Source: Flavobacteriales bacterium UBA3376 (GTDB lineage: Bacteria > Bacteroidota > Bacteroidia > Flavobacteriales > Weeksellaceae). Taken from it: a stretch of 8,288 nucleotides of DNA. Each line of letters opens with the position of its first letter. Position 1 is the first letter of the stretch. Positions 1-6,612 of this stretch are shown here, piece after piece. The stretch is from the NCBI GenBank assembly GCA_002359055.1, contig DEQC01000108.1, positions 1 to 8,288 of the forward strand. Direction: 5' to 3'. Below the pieces are notes generated by a model. It saw only the letters and a program-made list of their open reading frames with translations. It was not told where the DNA came from and did no database searches. The position numbers and the translations under genes were made by a program.

Positions 1-1085
1 AAAGGAGAATTATCTTCGAACCATTGTGCTTCCTTTGCGATGGCTTCAATTCTTTTTGTGCTTTCGAAATCTCTCAAAGACAACACAGTTTCAAAACTTC
101 CTTTTTTTCCTAATGGATCAGTATAAACTTCAATGAATCCGTTGACAAAATCGATCACACTGTCGGTATCTTGAACCCAAGCCACATTGTATTTGTCCCA
201 ATCATTTACATCACCTGTTTTATAATAATTCACCAACAATCTCAAAGCTTCCGCTTGTTTTTCATTTTCGGCTACTTCAATTGCTTTTTCGATCCAATAA
301 ATCATTTGGTCGATGGCTTCACCATACATTCCTCCTGATTTCCAAACTCTTTCAACAACTTTTCCATCTTTTTTAGCCACTTGAGAATTCAATCCCCACT
401 CTGGTTCTTTATCGCTATTTGGAAATTGACTGTAAAAATCAACAACTTCTTTTTCGGTTACCCCTTGATAAAAGTTCACTGCTGAATTGACAACATGGTC
501 AATGTTCGGACGAGTGTCTTGAAGCATGGGTAAATAATTCTCATCAAAAATTACTTTTTGAAGAGTTTCTAATAAATCTTCTACAGTTTCACCTTCGGTC
601 AATGGTAAATCCGAAGGATTGATTTCTTTCACCATAGATTCGAAGAACTCATAACTAAATTCAGGTTTGAATTTATAGTTTGAATAATGATGATGAATTC
701 CGTTGCTGAACCAAAATTGTCCGGAATAAGTTCGGAAAGCTTCCCATTCTTCGGAGTTTTTATCGATGGAATCTGAACTCCAAATCGATTCTAAAACTTT
801 TCTAACCATTAGGTTATATTTTCCTCTTTGGTCATAAATAATATCTCTACCCGCAAGTGCAGCTTCATATAGATAATATGCCAACTCTTTTTGTTGCAAA
901 GTCAAATCCTCCCAACCAGGAACTTCATATTTCAAAATTTGCAAATCCGCAAATGACTCCGCTTTGTGTTCGAATTCAGTTTCTGCAGTAGCTTCTATGG
1001 TTTTGACCGAATCTTTACATCCGACCATAGTCGTTACAAATAAACCCGCAGACAATAACCAAAGCCCTTTATTTAATTGTACCAT
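1..1085 (-). CDS. Dipeptidyl peptidase III (M49 family) lipoprotein, N-terminal part
   Basis: The gene is cut by the left window edge; about 361 N-terminal residues are visible. M49 enzymes are zinc exopeptidases that release dipeptides from peptide N-termini. The translation resembles Bacteroides-type DPP III: a segment starting QILKYEVPGWEDL near residue 49, YSGQFWFSNGIHHHYSN at about 120-136, NGFIEVYTDPLGKKGSFE near the visible end, then AQWFEDNSP. The HEXXGH zinc motif lies beyond residue 400 in homologues, so it is off-window and activity cannot be judged. The ATG at 1085 gives a short hydrophobic signal peptide ending in lipobox MVGC (Cys23), so the mature protein should be a lipoprotein. 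Lys-Asp follow the cysteine, a partial match to the Bacteroidota surface-export signal (K followed by D/E), so outer-surface display is possible but weakly supported. It is transcribed divergently from the WYL regulator. The family call rests on remembered family sequence, not a search. Confidence 0.
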   Translation of the reverse strand, partial: MVQLNKGLWLLSAGLFVTTMVGCKDSVKTIEATAETEFEHKAESFADLQILKYEVPGWEDLTLQQKELAYYLYEAALAGRDIIYDQRGKYNLMVRKVLESIWSSDSIDKNSEEWEAFRTYSGQFWFSNGIHHHYSNYKFKPEFSYEFFESMVKEINPSDLPLTEGETVEDLLETLQKVIFDENYLPMLQDTRPNIDHVVNSAVNFYQGVTEKEVVDFYSQFPNSDKEPEWGLNSQVAKKDGKVVERVWKSGGMYGEAIDQMIYWIEKAIEVAENEKQAEALRLLVNYYKTGDVNDWDKYNVAWVQDTDSVIDFVNGFIEVYTDPLGKKGSFETVLSLRDFESTKRIEAIAKEAQWFEDNSP

Positions 1086-1128
1086 GTTATAATTTTTTAT
1101 TTACAATCTCTAAAAGTATAAAATAATT

Positions 1129-1158
1129 CAAAGTTTAGGAAAACTAAGTTTAATAAAA
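1129..1158 (-). promoter_or_regulatory. Possible promoter of the DPP III gene
   Basis: On the minus strand, AAACTTTG (1136-1129) matches the Bacteroidota -7 box TAnnTTTG at all fixed positions but the first. A TTTT at 1158-1155 stands 18 bases upstream, where TTTG would be expected. The implied transcript would start near 1122 with a leader of roughly 35-40 bases. In such A/T-rich DNA near-matches are common, so this is tentative. Confidence 0.
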
Positions 1159-1159
1159 G

Positions 1160-1220
1160 TTGATTATCGACTTTCAATATTAGCTTCAATTGATTTATCG
1201 ACCCAAAATATAGCTTTCAC
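1160..1220. repeat. Imperfect tandem repeat, two units of about 30 bp, in a divergent promoter region
   Basis: Unit 1 (1160-1189) and unit 2 (1190-1220) are directly adjacent. Both read TTGA, then TTATCGAC, four differing bases, AATA, TAGC and TTCA in the same order, with three single-base indels. About 24 of 32 aligned columns agree. The exact 8-mer TTATCGAC occurs at 1164-1171 and 1195-1202, a 31-base period or about three helical turns, so both copies face the same side of the DNA. The junction contains the palindrome TCAATTGA (1186-1193). The repeat sits just upstream of the proposed -33 regions of both flanking genes, which suits paired protein-binding sites; the WYL protein encoded next door is a natural candidate, but that is inference. 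Confidence 0.
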
Positions 1221-1243
1221 TTATAAATACTTAGAACAAATAA

Positions 1244-1272
1244 TTTCATTTAAGGATAATCTATTATATTTG
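1244..1272 (+). promoter_or_regulatory. Promoter of the WYL regulator gene
   Basis: TATATTTG at 1265-1272 is a full match to the Bacteroidota -7 consensus TAnnTTTG. TTTC at 1244-1247 is a one-mismatch -33 box, 17 bases upstream. Transcription would begin near 1279, leaving a leader of only about 14 bases before the ATG at 1293. No Shine-Dalgarno is present, as is usual in this phylum. Confidence 0.
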
Positions 1273-1292
1273 AGAAGAAAACAATTTATTTT

Positions 1293-2198
1293 ATGTCCAA
1301 GCAAGCATCTTTTATACGCCATAGAATTATCATTCAAAAACTCAAAAACAAACCGAGTACTTTTGATGAAATTTCAGATAAATTAGAAGACGAATCTTAT
1401 TGGAACAATCAGGATTTAAGTATATCTAAGCGAACTTTTCAAAGAGATTTGAATGAAATCCAAAATATTTATGGAATTGAAATCAAGTATGATAGAAAGT
1501 TGAGAGCTTATAGGATTTATGATGATAAGCGAGATGAATACAGCGAGCGTTTGTTTGAGGCCATCGACATGATGCAAGTTTTAAAATTCAAACAATTGTT
1601 TTCAAAATACATACAGTTCGACAGTAGAGAACCTTTGGGAACTGAGCATTTGAGCGATTTGCTACTCGCTACTCAAAAGCGTAAACAAATTCAATTCAAA
1701 TACAAAAAGTTCAAAGATGATAAAGTTGAAACCAGAACTTTTGAACCGTATTTATTAAAAGAATTTAGAAAAAGATGGTATGTATTTGGGTTTGATGTGG
1801 ACAAAAAAGAAATGAGAACTTTTGGATTGGATAGGATTTCTCTTGTTCAAATTACTTCGAAGAAATTTCAATTTCCTCAGAAAATCAATCCAAAATTACA
1901 TTTTAAAAATTCTTTTGGCATTATGGACCCTGGAAACAATGAACCAGAAACCATTCTATTGAAATTCAAAAATGGACAAGGTGATTATATCAAAACCATG
2001 CCTTTGCATTGGAGTCAAAAAATAATCGAAGAAAATAAGGATAAGATGCTGATTGAATTGAAGTTGATCCCGAACCTCGATTTCATCATGGAGTTGTTGT
2101 TCTATGGAGAAAATGTAAAAGTTTTACAACCCAGCAGTTTAGCAGAAAAAGTTGCTAATCATTTAAAAAATGCGGTTAGTTTATATGAAACCGATTAA
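1293..2198 (+). CDS. WYL-domain transcriptional regulator (winged HTH + WYL + WCX)
   Basis: This 301-residue protein has the standard WYL regulator layout. Residues 1-75 form a winged HTH, with a likely recognition segment SISKRTFQRDLNEIQ (43-57) and a wing around KYDRKLRAYRIYD. The WYL domain spans about 119-195: KRKQIQFKYKK, then EPYLLKEFRKRWYVFGFD with the signature as R161-W162-Y163-V164, and a conserved-looking TFGLDRI. Residues 218-297 resemble the C-terminal WCX extension. WYL domains are thought to bind ligands, including nucleic acids in some cases, and to control attached HTH domains; the effector here is unknown. It is divergent from the DPP III gene across a region with tandem repeats, and 63 bases upstream of the inhibitor-like lipoprotein with no obvious terminator between, so the two may be co-transcribed. 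Regulators of this family occur beside many accessory systems, but no defence genes are visible here. Confidence 0.
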   Translation: MSKQASFIRHRIIIQKLKNKPSTFDEISDKLEDESYWNNQDLSISKRTFQRDLNEIQNIYGIEIKYDRKLRAYRIYDDKRDEYSERLFEAIDMMQVLKFKQLFSKYIQFDSREPLGTEHLSDLLLATQKRKQIQFKYKKFKDDKVETRTFEPYLLKEFRKRWYVFGFDVDKKEMRTFGLDRISLVQITSKKFQFPQKINPKLHFKNSFGIMDPGNNEPETILLKFKNGQGDYIKTMPLHWSQKIIEENKDKMLIELKLIPNLDFIMELLFYGENVKVLQPSSLAEKVANHLKNAVSLYETD

Positions 2199-2261
2199 TT
2201 ATTAACAAAACTTTATTAGTATTCGATAAAATATATTAATTTCACTAAAAATTTAAGCTAA

Positions 2262-2669
2262 ATGAAAAAATACTTTATACTCTCTTTTGCTATTTTAGCA
2301 CTTACAGGATGTCGTACAACTATGCAAGAAGATTGGAATTATTTTCCAAAAGAAGTTAGTTTAGACAACTACAATCATTTACAATTTATCAAAGTAAAGA
2401 AAGGTAACACCGTTTTGGTCAACGTACACGAGAATCCATCGACTGGATATACGAATACAACTGAGGTTGAAAGCAATTGCTCAGTTTCAATAGACGGTGG
2501 CGAGTTCATACAAGACGAAGCGAGTACCGGTTTGGTAGGTGCACCTGGTGTAAGGACTTACAAAGTTACTGGTAAAGAAACTGGAACTTGTTTGGTTGAA
2601 TTCCAAACCCATGCGCCCGGAGAAAACGAAGATGTTCAGAAAAAAGGAATTTACTTTATAGTTGAATAA
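2262..2669 (+). CDS. Lipoprotein with chagasin-type (I42) peptidase-inhibitor domain
   Basis: This 135-residue protein starts with a compact signal peptide (MKKYFILSFAILALTGC; lipobox LTGC, Cys17), so the mature form should be a lipid-anchored envelope protein. No acidic export signal follows the cysteine (RTTM), suggesting a periplasm-facing anchor. Residues 40-135 match the inhibitor I42/chagasin pattern in order: an opening VKKGNTVLVNVHENPSTGY carrying the NPTTGF/Y loop as NPSTGY (58-63), a Gly-rich loop GAPG (93-96) followed by a VRTYKV strand, then GTCLVEFQTHAPGE. The third inhibitory loop, usually RPW, appears as HAPGE (117-121), lacking Arg and Trp. Known members block papain-like (C1) cysteine peptidases by inserting these loops into the active-site cleft; with the third loop altered, target and potency are uncertain. 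Cys73 and Cys110 could form a disulfide. It lies 63 bases downstream of the WYL gene and convergent with the helicase. No own promoter better than a weak TAnnTTTG near-match (2237-2244) was found. Confidence 0.
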   Translation: MKKYFILSFAILALTGCRTTMQEDWNYFPKEVSLDNYNHLQFIKVKKGNTVLVNVHENPSTGYTNTTEVESNCSVSIDGGEFIQDEASTGLVGAPGVRTYKVTGKETGTCLVEFQTHAPGENEDVQKKGIYFIVE

Positions 2670-2678
2670 TAAGAAAAT

Positions 2679-2750
2679 AAAGCACTGGTGATACTGAATT
2701 TAAGGTAATTTGATACCAAAAATCTTAGCATCAGTGCTTTTTATTATTTT
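2679..2750. terminator. Bidirectional stem-loop terminator between convergent genes
   Basis: The arm 2679-2693 (AAAGCACTGGTGATA) pairs with 2726-2740 (TAGCATCAGTGCTTT) over 15 positions with one G-T wobble and one mismatch; the outer nine pairs are perfect. On the plus strand the stem runs into TTTTTATTATTTT (2738-2750). On the minus strand it runs into a T-rich tract opposite 2671-2681. It therefore can serve both the lipoprotein gene and the helicase gene. The 32-base loop holds a smaller hairpin, GGTA (2704-2707) with TACC (2714-2717). Confidence 0.
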
Positions 2751-2781
2751 ATCTTTCTTCTGATTTAAATTCTTTGATTAT

Positions 2782-4467
2782 TTATACACGATTGAGAAAA
2801 ATCATTGACTTTTTAATATCGTCATAAGTCACTTTTTTGTCCAATCCTTCATAGATTTCTTTCAAAGAAAGTTTTTCTTCTGACTTATTTTCTACCACAA
2901 ACTTTTTAACTTTTTCGAAAACTTTCTCCTCGGGTTTGTACAAACTCAAATCAATTTCACTATCGATTTCTGATATTCTTATCAAGTGGCTTAAAATCGT
3001 GCCTTTGGTCAAACCTCTTTCTTCAATGATTTCATCCAAAGTCATTTTTTTCAAAACCAATTTTTTAGTGATTTGATAAGTAGAGACTTTTTCGATTTTT
3101 CCTTTTTGGATTAATTTTTCTTTGTTTTTATCAATTTTACTCTTTCTGAGCGAACCTCCAGCACTGAGTATAAATTGCCTAAATTCACTTTGCAAATCCT
3201 CTTCGCTCAAATTAAAATCCCATTCGGCCGATAATTCTCTGAATCTCGCATCGGCTTTTTGTGCGAGTTCATCGACTTCCAAAGCGGTTTGATTCAATCC
3301 TCTCAAACGCAAACCTTGTAAATCTCTTAAACGAGAAAGTGCAACATAGCCTTGGCCTTTTTCAAAAGCTTTGCTCAAATCTATCATGGCTGCATCTAAG
3401 GTCATTCCTTGACTTTTATGAACAGTAATCGCCCAAGCCAATCGCAAAGGAATTTGAGTAAATGAAGCCAAAGCTCTACCTGTTTCGTCTTCAATTGCCC
3501 AAGATTCTGCTTTCGCTTCAACAAGTTCACCATCGAAAGTTTTCACCAAAGGATTTCCTTCCGAATTAAAGCCAGTCACTCTTCCCATAGTTCCGTTGAC
3601 ATAACCGACTTCATAATTATTTTTCACAAACATCACTTGAGCTCCTCTTCTCAATTCCAAATCTTCCATAGCTAAAACTGATTTTTTCAGCACATCGACC
3701 AAAACTTTATTTCCTTTGGTTTCAGCTTTAAAAACCTTTGAAGCACCACCGATTTGTTCCAAATACATTTTGTTGATTCTATCGACATCCGAATTATGAG
3801 TAAAAAGTTTGGTTTCTTGTTCACCTTCATCGGGATGAAATTCCAAACGAGTTTCTAACAAGTTGATGGATTCTTCAGAAACATTTCCTTGCCTAATTTC
3901 ATTCAAAATCATATTTAACTCATTGCTTTCTTGTCTATGTTGCTCGGTCAAATAGCATATAACGGGTTCAGCTTCGAGCCAAGCAGTTGACATAAAAGCA
4001 AACTTTTCTCGAGCGGTTTCCCATTCATTTCCTATGGGAGGCAATTGGAAAAAGTCACCTGAAAAAACTACTTGAACACCACCGAAAGCCAATTCGTTTT
4101 CTTTGAAAAATTTCAACACCTGATTGACCAAATCCAATTGATTTCTATGCAACATTGAAATTTCATCGATTACTAAGACTTTCACTTTGTCCATTTTATC
4201 TCTGAAATATTTTCTCTTTTTTAAATTGGATAAATGTTGTAAAGACAAATTTTCTCGAATGCCTATACCTGCCCATGAATGAATAGTCATACCGTTCATA
4301 TGCGTTGCTGCGATTCCAGTGGAAGCAGTAACAGCTACAGGAATTTTATGTTCTTTCAGATATTGTATGTATTGATTGAGAACATAGGTTTTTCCTGCTC
4401 CGGCTGAACCTGTTAAAAATACATTTCGACCTGATTTCAATATGGCCAAAGCTTTTGATTGAGTCAT
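2782..4467 (-). CDS. PIF1-like superfamily 1B DNA helicase with C-terminal helix-turn-helix
   Basis: This 561-residue protein has the full SF1B motor. Walker A is GSAGAGKT (20-27), TASTGIAATHMNG follows (48-59), Walker B is VLVIDE (97-102), and motif III is GDFFQLPPIG (137-146). TEQHRQ carries Arg178 of motif IV. Motif V is TVHKSQGMTLD (348-358), and motif VI is GQGYVALSRLRD (371-382) with Arg379 as the likely ATP-contacting finger. This pattern fits PIF1/RecD2-type 5'-3' helicases acting on replication, recombination or G-quadruplex substrates; cellular role is inferred from the family. After a charged linker, residues 463-500 (TYQITKKLVLKKMTLDEIIEERGLTKGTILSHL) look like the HTH_40 domain seen at C-termini of some bacterial RecQ and PIF1 helicases. 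The final 50 residues form a helical tail of similar winged-helix character. Nothing essential appears missing. It is divergent from the carboxylase operon and convergent with the inhibitor-like gene. Called tentatively PIF1-like rather than RecD because no RecBCD genes or RecD N-domain are seen. Confidence 0.
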   Translation of the reverse strand: MTQSKALAILKSGRNVFLTGSAGAGKTYVLNQYIQYLKEHKIPVAVTASTGIAATHMNGMTIHSWAGIGIRENLSLQHLSNLKKRKYFRDKMDKVKVLVIDEISMLHRNQLDLVNQVLKFFKENELAFGGVQVVFSGDFFQLPPIGNEWETAREKFAFMSTAWLEAEPVICYLTEQHRQESNELNMILNEIRQGNVSEESINLLETRLEFHPDEGEQETKLFTHNSDVDRINKMYLEQIGGASKVFKAETKGNKVLVDVLKKSVLAMEDLELRRGAQVMFVKNNYEVGYVNGTMGRVTGFNSEGNPLVKTFDGELVEAKAESWAIEDETGRALASFTQIPLRLAWAITVHKSQGMTLDAAMIDLSKAFEKGQGYVALSRLRDLQGLRLRGLNQTALEVDELAQKADARFRELSAEWDFNLSEEDLQSEFRQFILSAGGSLRKSKIDKNKEKLIQKGKIEKVSTYQITKKLVLKKMTLDEIIEERGLTKGTILSHLIRISEIDSEIDLSLYKPEEKVFEKVKKFVVENKSEEKLSLKEIYEGLDKKVTYDDIKKSMIFLNRV

Positions 4468-4519
4468 GTTTGGATGAGATATTTCAGAAGATTAATTAAT
4501 AAATCTGAGTTTACAGAAT

Positions 4520-4538
4520 TTTTACAAATTTAGTAAAA
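4520..4538. promoter_or_regulatory. Operator-like dyad over the helicase -7 box
   Basis: TTTTAC (4520-4525) and GTAAAA (4533-4538) are inverted around AAATTTA. Counting the inner bases, eight of nine symmetric pairs match about the centre at 4529. The dyad covers the proposed -7 element of the helicase promoter, a position where a bound repressor would block transcription. Low-complexity A/T content lowers confidence. Confidence 0.
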
Positions 4539-4558
4539 GTCGCGATAAACCCATCAAA
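4525..4558 (-). promoter_or_regulatory. Promoter of the PIF1-like helicase gene
   Basis: On the minus strand, TAAATTTG (4532-4525) fully matches TAnnTTTG, and TTTG (4558-4555) matches the -33 box, with a 22-base spacer inside the range reported for flavobacterial promoters. The leader before the ATG at 4467 would be about 50 bases. Confidence 0.
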
Positions 4559-4580
4559 AATAGAATCTATCCCAAAATAG

Positions 4581-4612
4581 TTTTCAATAAAGGTAGATAA
4601 AGCTTAAATTTA
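4581..4612 (+). promoter_or_regulatory. Likely promoter of the acyl-CoA carboxylase operon
   Basis: TAAATTTA at 4605-4612 matches TAnnTTTG except for the last base. TTTTC at 4581-4585 stands 19 bases upstream as a degenerate -33 box. The start of transcription would be near 4619, about 20 bases ahead of the ATG at 4641. It is the best candidate in the 173-base divergent spacer, but not a full consensus match. Confidence 0.
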
Positions 4613-4640
4613 GCCAGTTTTTACTATATAAATTTATTTT

Positions 4641-5123
4641 ATGAATCAATTCAAAGTTAGTATCAAGAACGGAAATACGTTTGAATTAACAGAAGAGCAA
4701 GCAAAAGAAATTGATGTTGTTCAATTGGGAAACAACCAATTTCACCTTTTGAAAAACAATCGATCTTTTCAAATTGAAATCTTGAAAGAAGATTTTTTCA
4801 AACGAACTTATACAATTAAAGTAAATGAATTTGAATTTGAAATAAACATTTCAACTCCTTTGGAGAAACTGATCAAAGAATTAGGATTTGAATTGGGTTC
4901 ATCAAAAAAGGTGAGCGAAATCAAAGCGCCTATGCCTGGTTTGATTTTGAGTTTAAAAGTCGAAGAAGGTCAAGAAGTGGAAGAAGGTCAAAGTTTGTTG
5001 ATTTTGGAAGCCATGAAAATGGAAAATAACTTCAGTTCTCCAAGAGCTGGAATCATCAAATCCATTGCTGTAAAGGAAGGACAAGCAGTTGACAAAGGAC
5101 AAATATTAATTGAATTCGAATAA
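4641..5123 (+). CDS. Biotin carboxyl carrier subunit of acyl-CoA carboxylase (with BT-like N-domain)
   Basis: This 160-residue subunit carries the biotin that shuttles carboxylate from the biotin carboxylase to the carboxyltransferase. The C-terminal biotinyl domain (about 92-160) shows APMPG (96-100), the biotinylation motif EAMKMEN with Lys126 as acceptor, and a symmetric half ending AVKEGQAVDKGQILIEFE. Residues 1-88 are a beta-rich segment (QFHLLKNNRSFQIEI, RTYTIKVNEFEFEI) ending in a short helix. This resembles the biotin-transfer (BT) region that precedes the carrier domain in propionyl-CoA carboxylase alpha chains, rather than the Ala/Pro-rich linker of AccB-type fatty-acid carriers. 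It is the first gene of a three-gene operon, with 41 bases to the next start. Biotin attachment would need a biotin-protein ligase encoded elsewhere. The biotinyl domain is certain; the BT assignment is inferred. Confidence 0.
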   Translation: MNQFKVSIKNGNTFELTEEQAKEIDVVQLGNNQFHLLKNNRSFQIEILKEDFFKRTYTIKVNEFEFEINISTPLEKLIKELGFELGSSKKVSEIKAPMPGLILSLKVEEGQEVEEGQSLLILEAMKMENNFSSPRAGIIKSIAVKEGQAVDKGQILIEFE

Positions 5124-5164
5124 TTCAATTGCTAAAATTCATTCAATCAAATTTTAAATCAATT

Positions 5165-6607
5165 ATGAAAAAAATACTAATAGCCAATCGAGGTGAAATT
5201 GCACTAAGAATCATGAAAACAGCAAAAAAAATGGGAATAAAAACCGTTGCTGTTTATTCGACTGCTGATAGAAAATCACCACATGTACGATTTGCTGATG
5301 AAGCTGTTTTGATCGGTGAAGCTCCATCGAATCAATCCTATTTATTGGGCGATAAAATCATAGAAGTAGCTAAAAGTTTAGATGTTGACGGCATACATCC
5401 TGGTTATGGATTTTTATCAGAAAATGCTGAATTCGCTGAAAAAGTCGAAAAAAGTGGTATGAAATTCATCGGTCCAAAATCTCATGCCATAAAAGTTATG
5501 GGTGATAAATTGGCCGCCAAAGAAACCGTGAAAGCTTATGATATACCAATGGTTCCAGGAATTGATGAAGCCATAACCGATGTTGAAAAAGCAAAGAAAA
5601 TCGCTGAAGAAATTGGTTTCCCAATTTTGATCAAGGCTTCAGCAGGTGGTGGAGGAAAAGGTATGAGAATCGTCGAAAATGTTTCTGAATTCGAAGAACA
5701 AATGCAAAGAGCAATTTCCGAAGCACAATCCGCTTTTGGTGATGGATCGGTTTTCCTCGAAAAATACATCGCTTCTCCACGACATATCGAAATTCAAATC
5801 ATGGCCGATGAACATGGCAATGTGATTCATCTTTTCGAAAGAGAATGTAGCATTCAAAGACGTCATCAAAAAGTAATTGAAGAAGCTCCTTCGGCTATTT
5901 TAACACCTGAATTGAGAAATAAAATGGGTGAAGCTGCTGTAAAAGTTGCGAAATCCTGTGATTATGTAGGTGCTGGTACGGTTGAGTTTTTATTGGATGA
6001 AAATATGAATTTCTACTTTTTGGAAATGAACACTCGTTTGCAGGTTGAACATCCGGTAACTGAGCTTATCACAGGTTTAGATTTAGTAGAACTACAAATC
6101 AAAATCGCGAGAGGTGAAGAATTAAACATTCGACAAGAAGATTTGAAAATTCACGGACATGCATTGGAATTAAGAGTTTATGCAGAAGATCCAATGAACG
6201 ACTTTTTACCAAGTGTTGGTAATTTAGAAGTTTATCAATTGCCCGAAGGAGAAGGAATTCGAGTGGATAATGGTATTGAAGAAGGTATGGATGTTCCAAT
6301 TTATTATGATCCTATGCTTTCAAAATTAATCACTTATGCAAAAACACGTGATGAAGCTATCCATTTGATGATTGAAGCCATTCAAAATTACAAAGTGAAA
6401 GGAATTGAAACCACACTCCCATTTGGAACTTTTATTTGCAAACATGAAGCATTTATCAGTGGAGACTTTGACACAAACTTTGTTAAGAAATATTTCTCTG
6501 AAGAAAACATCAAATCCAATGCTGAAACAGAAGCTAAAATAGCAGCACTTGTTGCATTGAGGTATTATTTAGAAGAAAGAAAAATCGTTAGATTACCAAA
6601 TTCGTAA
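5165..6607 (+). CDS. Biotin carboxylase subunit of acyl-CoA carboxylase
   Basis: This ATP-grasp enzyme carboxylates the carrier's biotin using ATP and bicarbonate. The ATG at 5165 is chosen because it starts MKKILIANRGEIALRI, the conserved family N-terminus, giving 480 residues; an in-frame TTG at 5129 would add 12 unsupported residues. The biotin carboxylase N-domain covers about 1-110. ATP-grasp follows with MGDK (Lys115), ILIKASAGGGGKGM (Lys157 plus the Gly-rich lid at 161-167), RHIEIQ (His207), RRHQKVIEEAP (Lys236) and Glu274. FLEMNTRLQVEHP contributes Glu287, Asn289 and catalytic Arg291. The C-domain includes Arg337. All residues equivalent to the E. coli AccC active site seem present, shifted by one or two. 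The C-terminus runs about 30 residues past E. coli AccC but contains no biotinyl domain; that function lies in the preceding gene. Only five bases separate it from the carboxyltransferase gene. Confidence 0.
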   Translation: MKKILIANRGEIALRIMKTAKKMGIKTVAVYSTADRKSPHVRFADEAVLIGEAPSNQSYLLGDKIIEVAKSLDVDGIHPGYGFLSENAEFAEKVEKSGMKFIGPKSHAIKVMGDKLAAKETVKAYDIPMVPGIDEAITDVEKAKKIAEEIGFPILIKASAGGGGKGMRIVENVSEFEEQMQRAISEAQSAFGDGSVFLEKYIASPRHIEIQIMADEHGNVIHLFERECSIQRRHQKVIEEAPSAILTPELRNKMGEAAVKVAKSCDYVGAGTVEFLLDENMNFYFLEMNTRLQVEHPVTELITGLDLVELQIKIARGEELNIRQEDLKIHGHALELRVYAEDPMNDFLPSVGNLEVYQLPEGEGIRVDNGIEEGMDVPIYYDPMLSKLITYAKTRDEAIHLMIEAIQNYKVKGIETTLPFGTFICKHEAFISGDFDTNFVKKYFSEENIKSNAETEAKIAALVALRYYLEERKIVRLPNS

Positions 6608-6612
6608 AAAAA

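Noticed and set aside
1293..2198. WYL regulator as marker of an anti-phage defence island
   Set aside because: WYL regulators do accompany defence systems, but the neighbours here are a peptidase, an inhibitor-like lipoprotein, a helicase and metabolic genes, with no effector or nuclease.
2212..2244. Separate promoter for the inhibitor-like lipoprotein
   Set aside because: TAATTTCA matches only part of the -7 consensus and the upstream TTTA is degenerate; not strong enough to annotate.
2782..4467. Helicase as part of a mobile element or defence module
   Set aside because: It has its own promoter and terminator, no adjacent nuclease, integrase or repeats, and PIF1-like helicases of this form are plausible housekeeping genes.
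4489..4506. AGATT/AATCT hairpin in the helicase leader
   Set aside because: Only five A/T-rich base pairs around an eight-base loop; expected by chance in this composition.
5129..5164. TTG-initiated 12-residue N-terminal extension of the biotin carboxylase
   Set aside because: The ATG at 5165 yields the conserved MKKILIANRGEIA start; the upstream codons are A/T-rich spacer with no family similarity.
5536..5869. Two overlapping minus-strand open frames inside the biotin carboxylase gene
   Set aside because: They are antisense shadows of a strongly conserved ATP-grasp coding region and give no recognisable protein.
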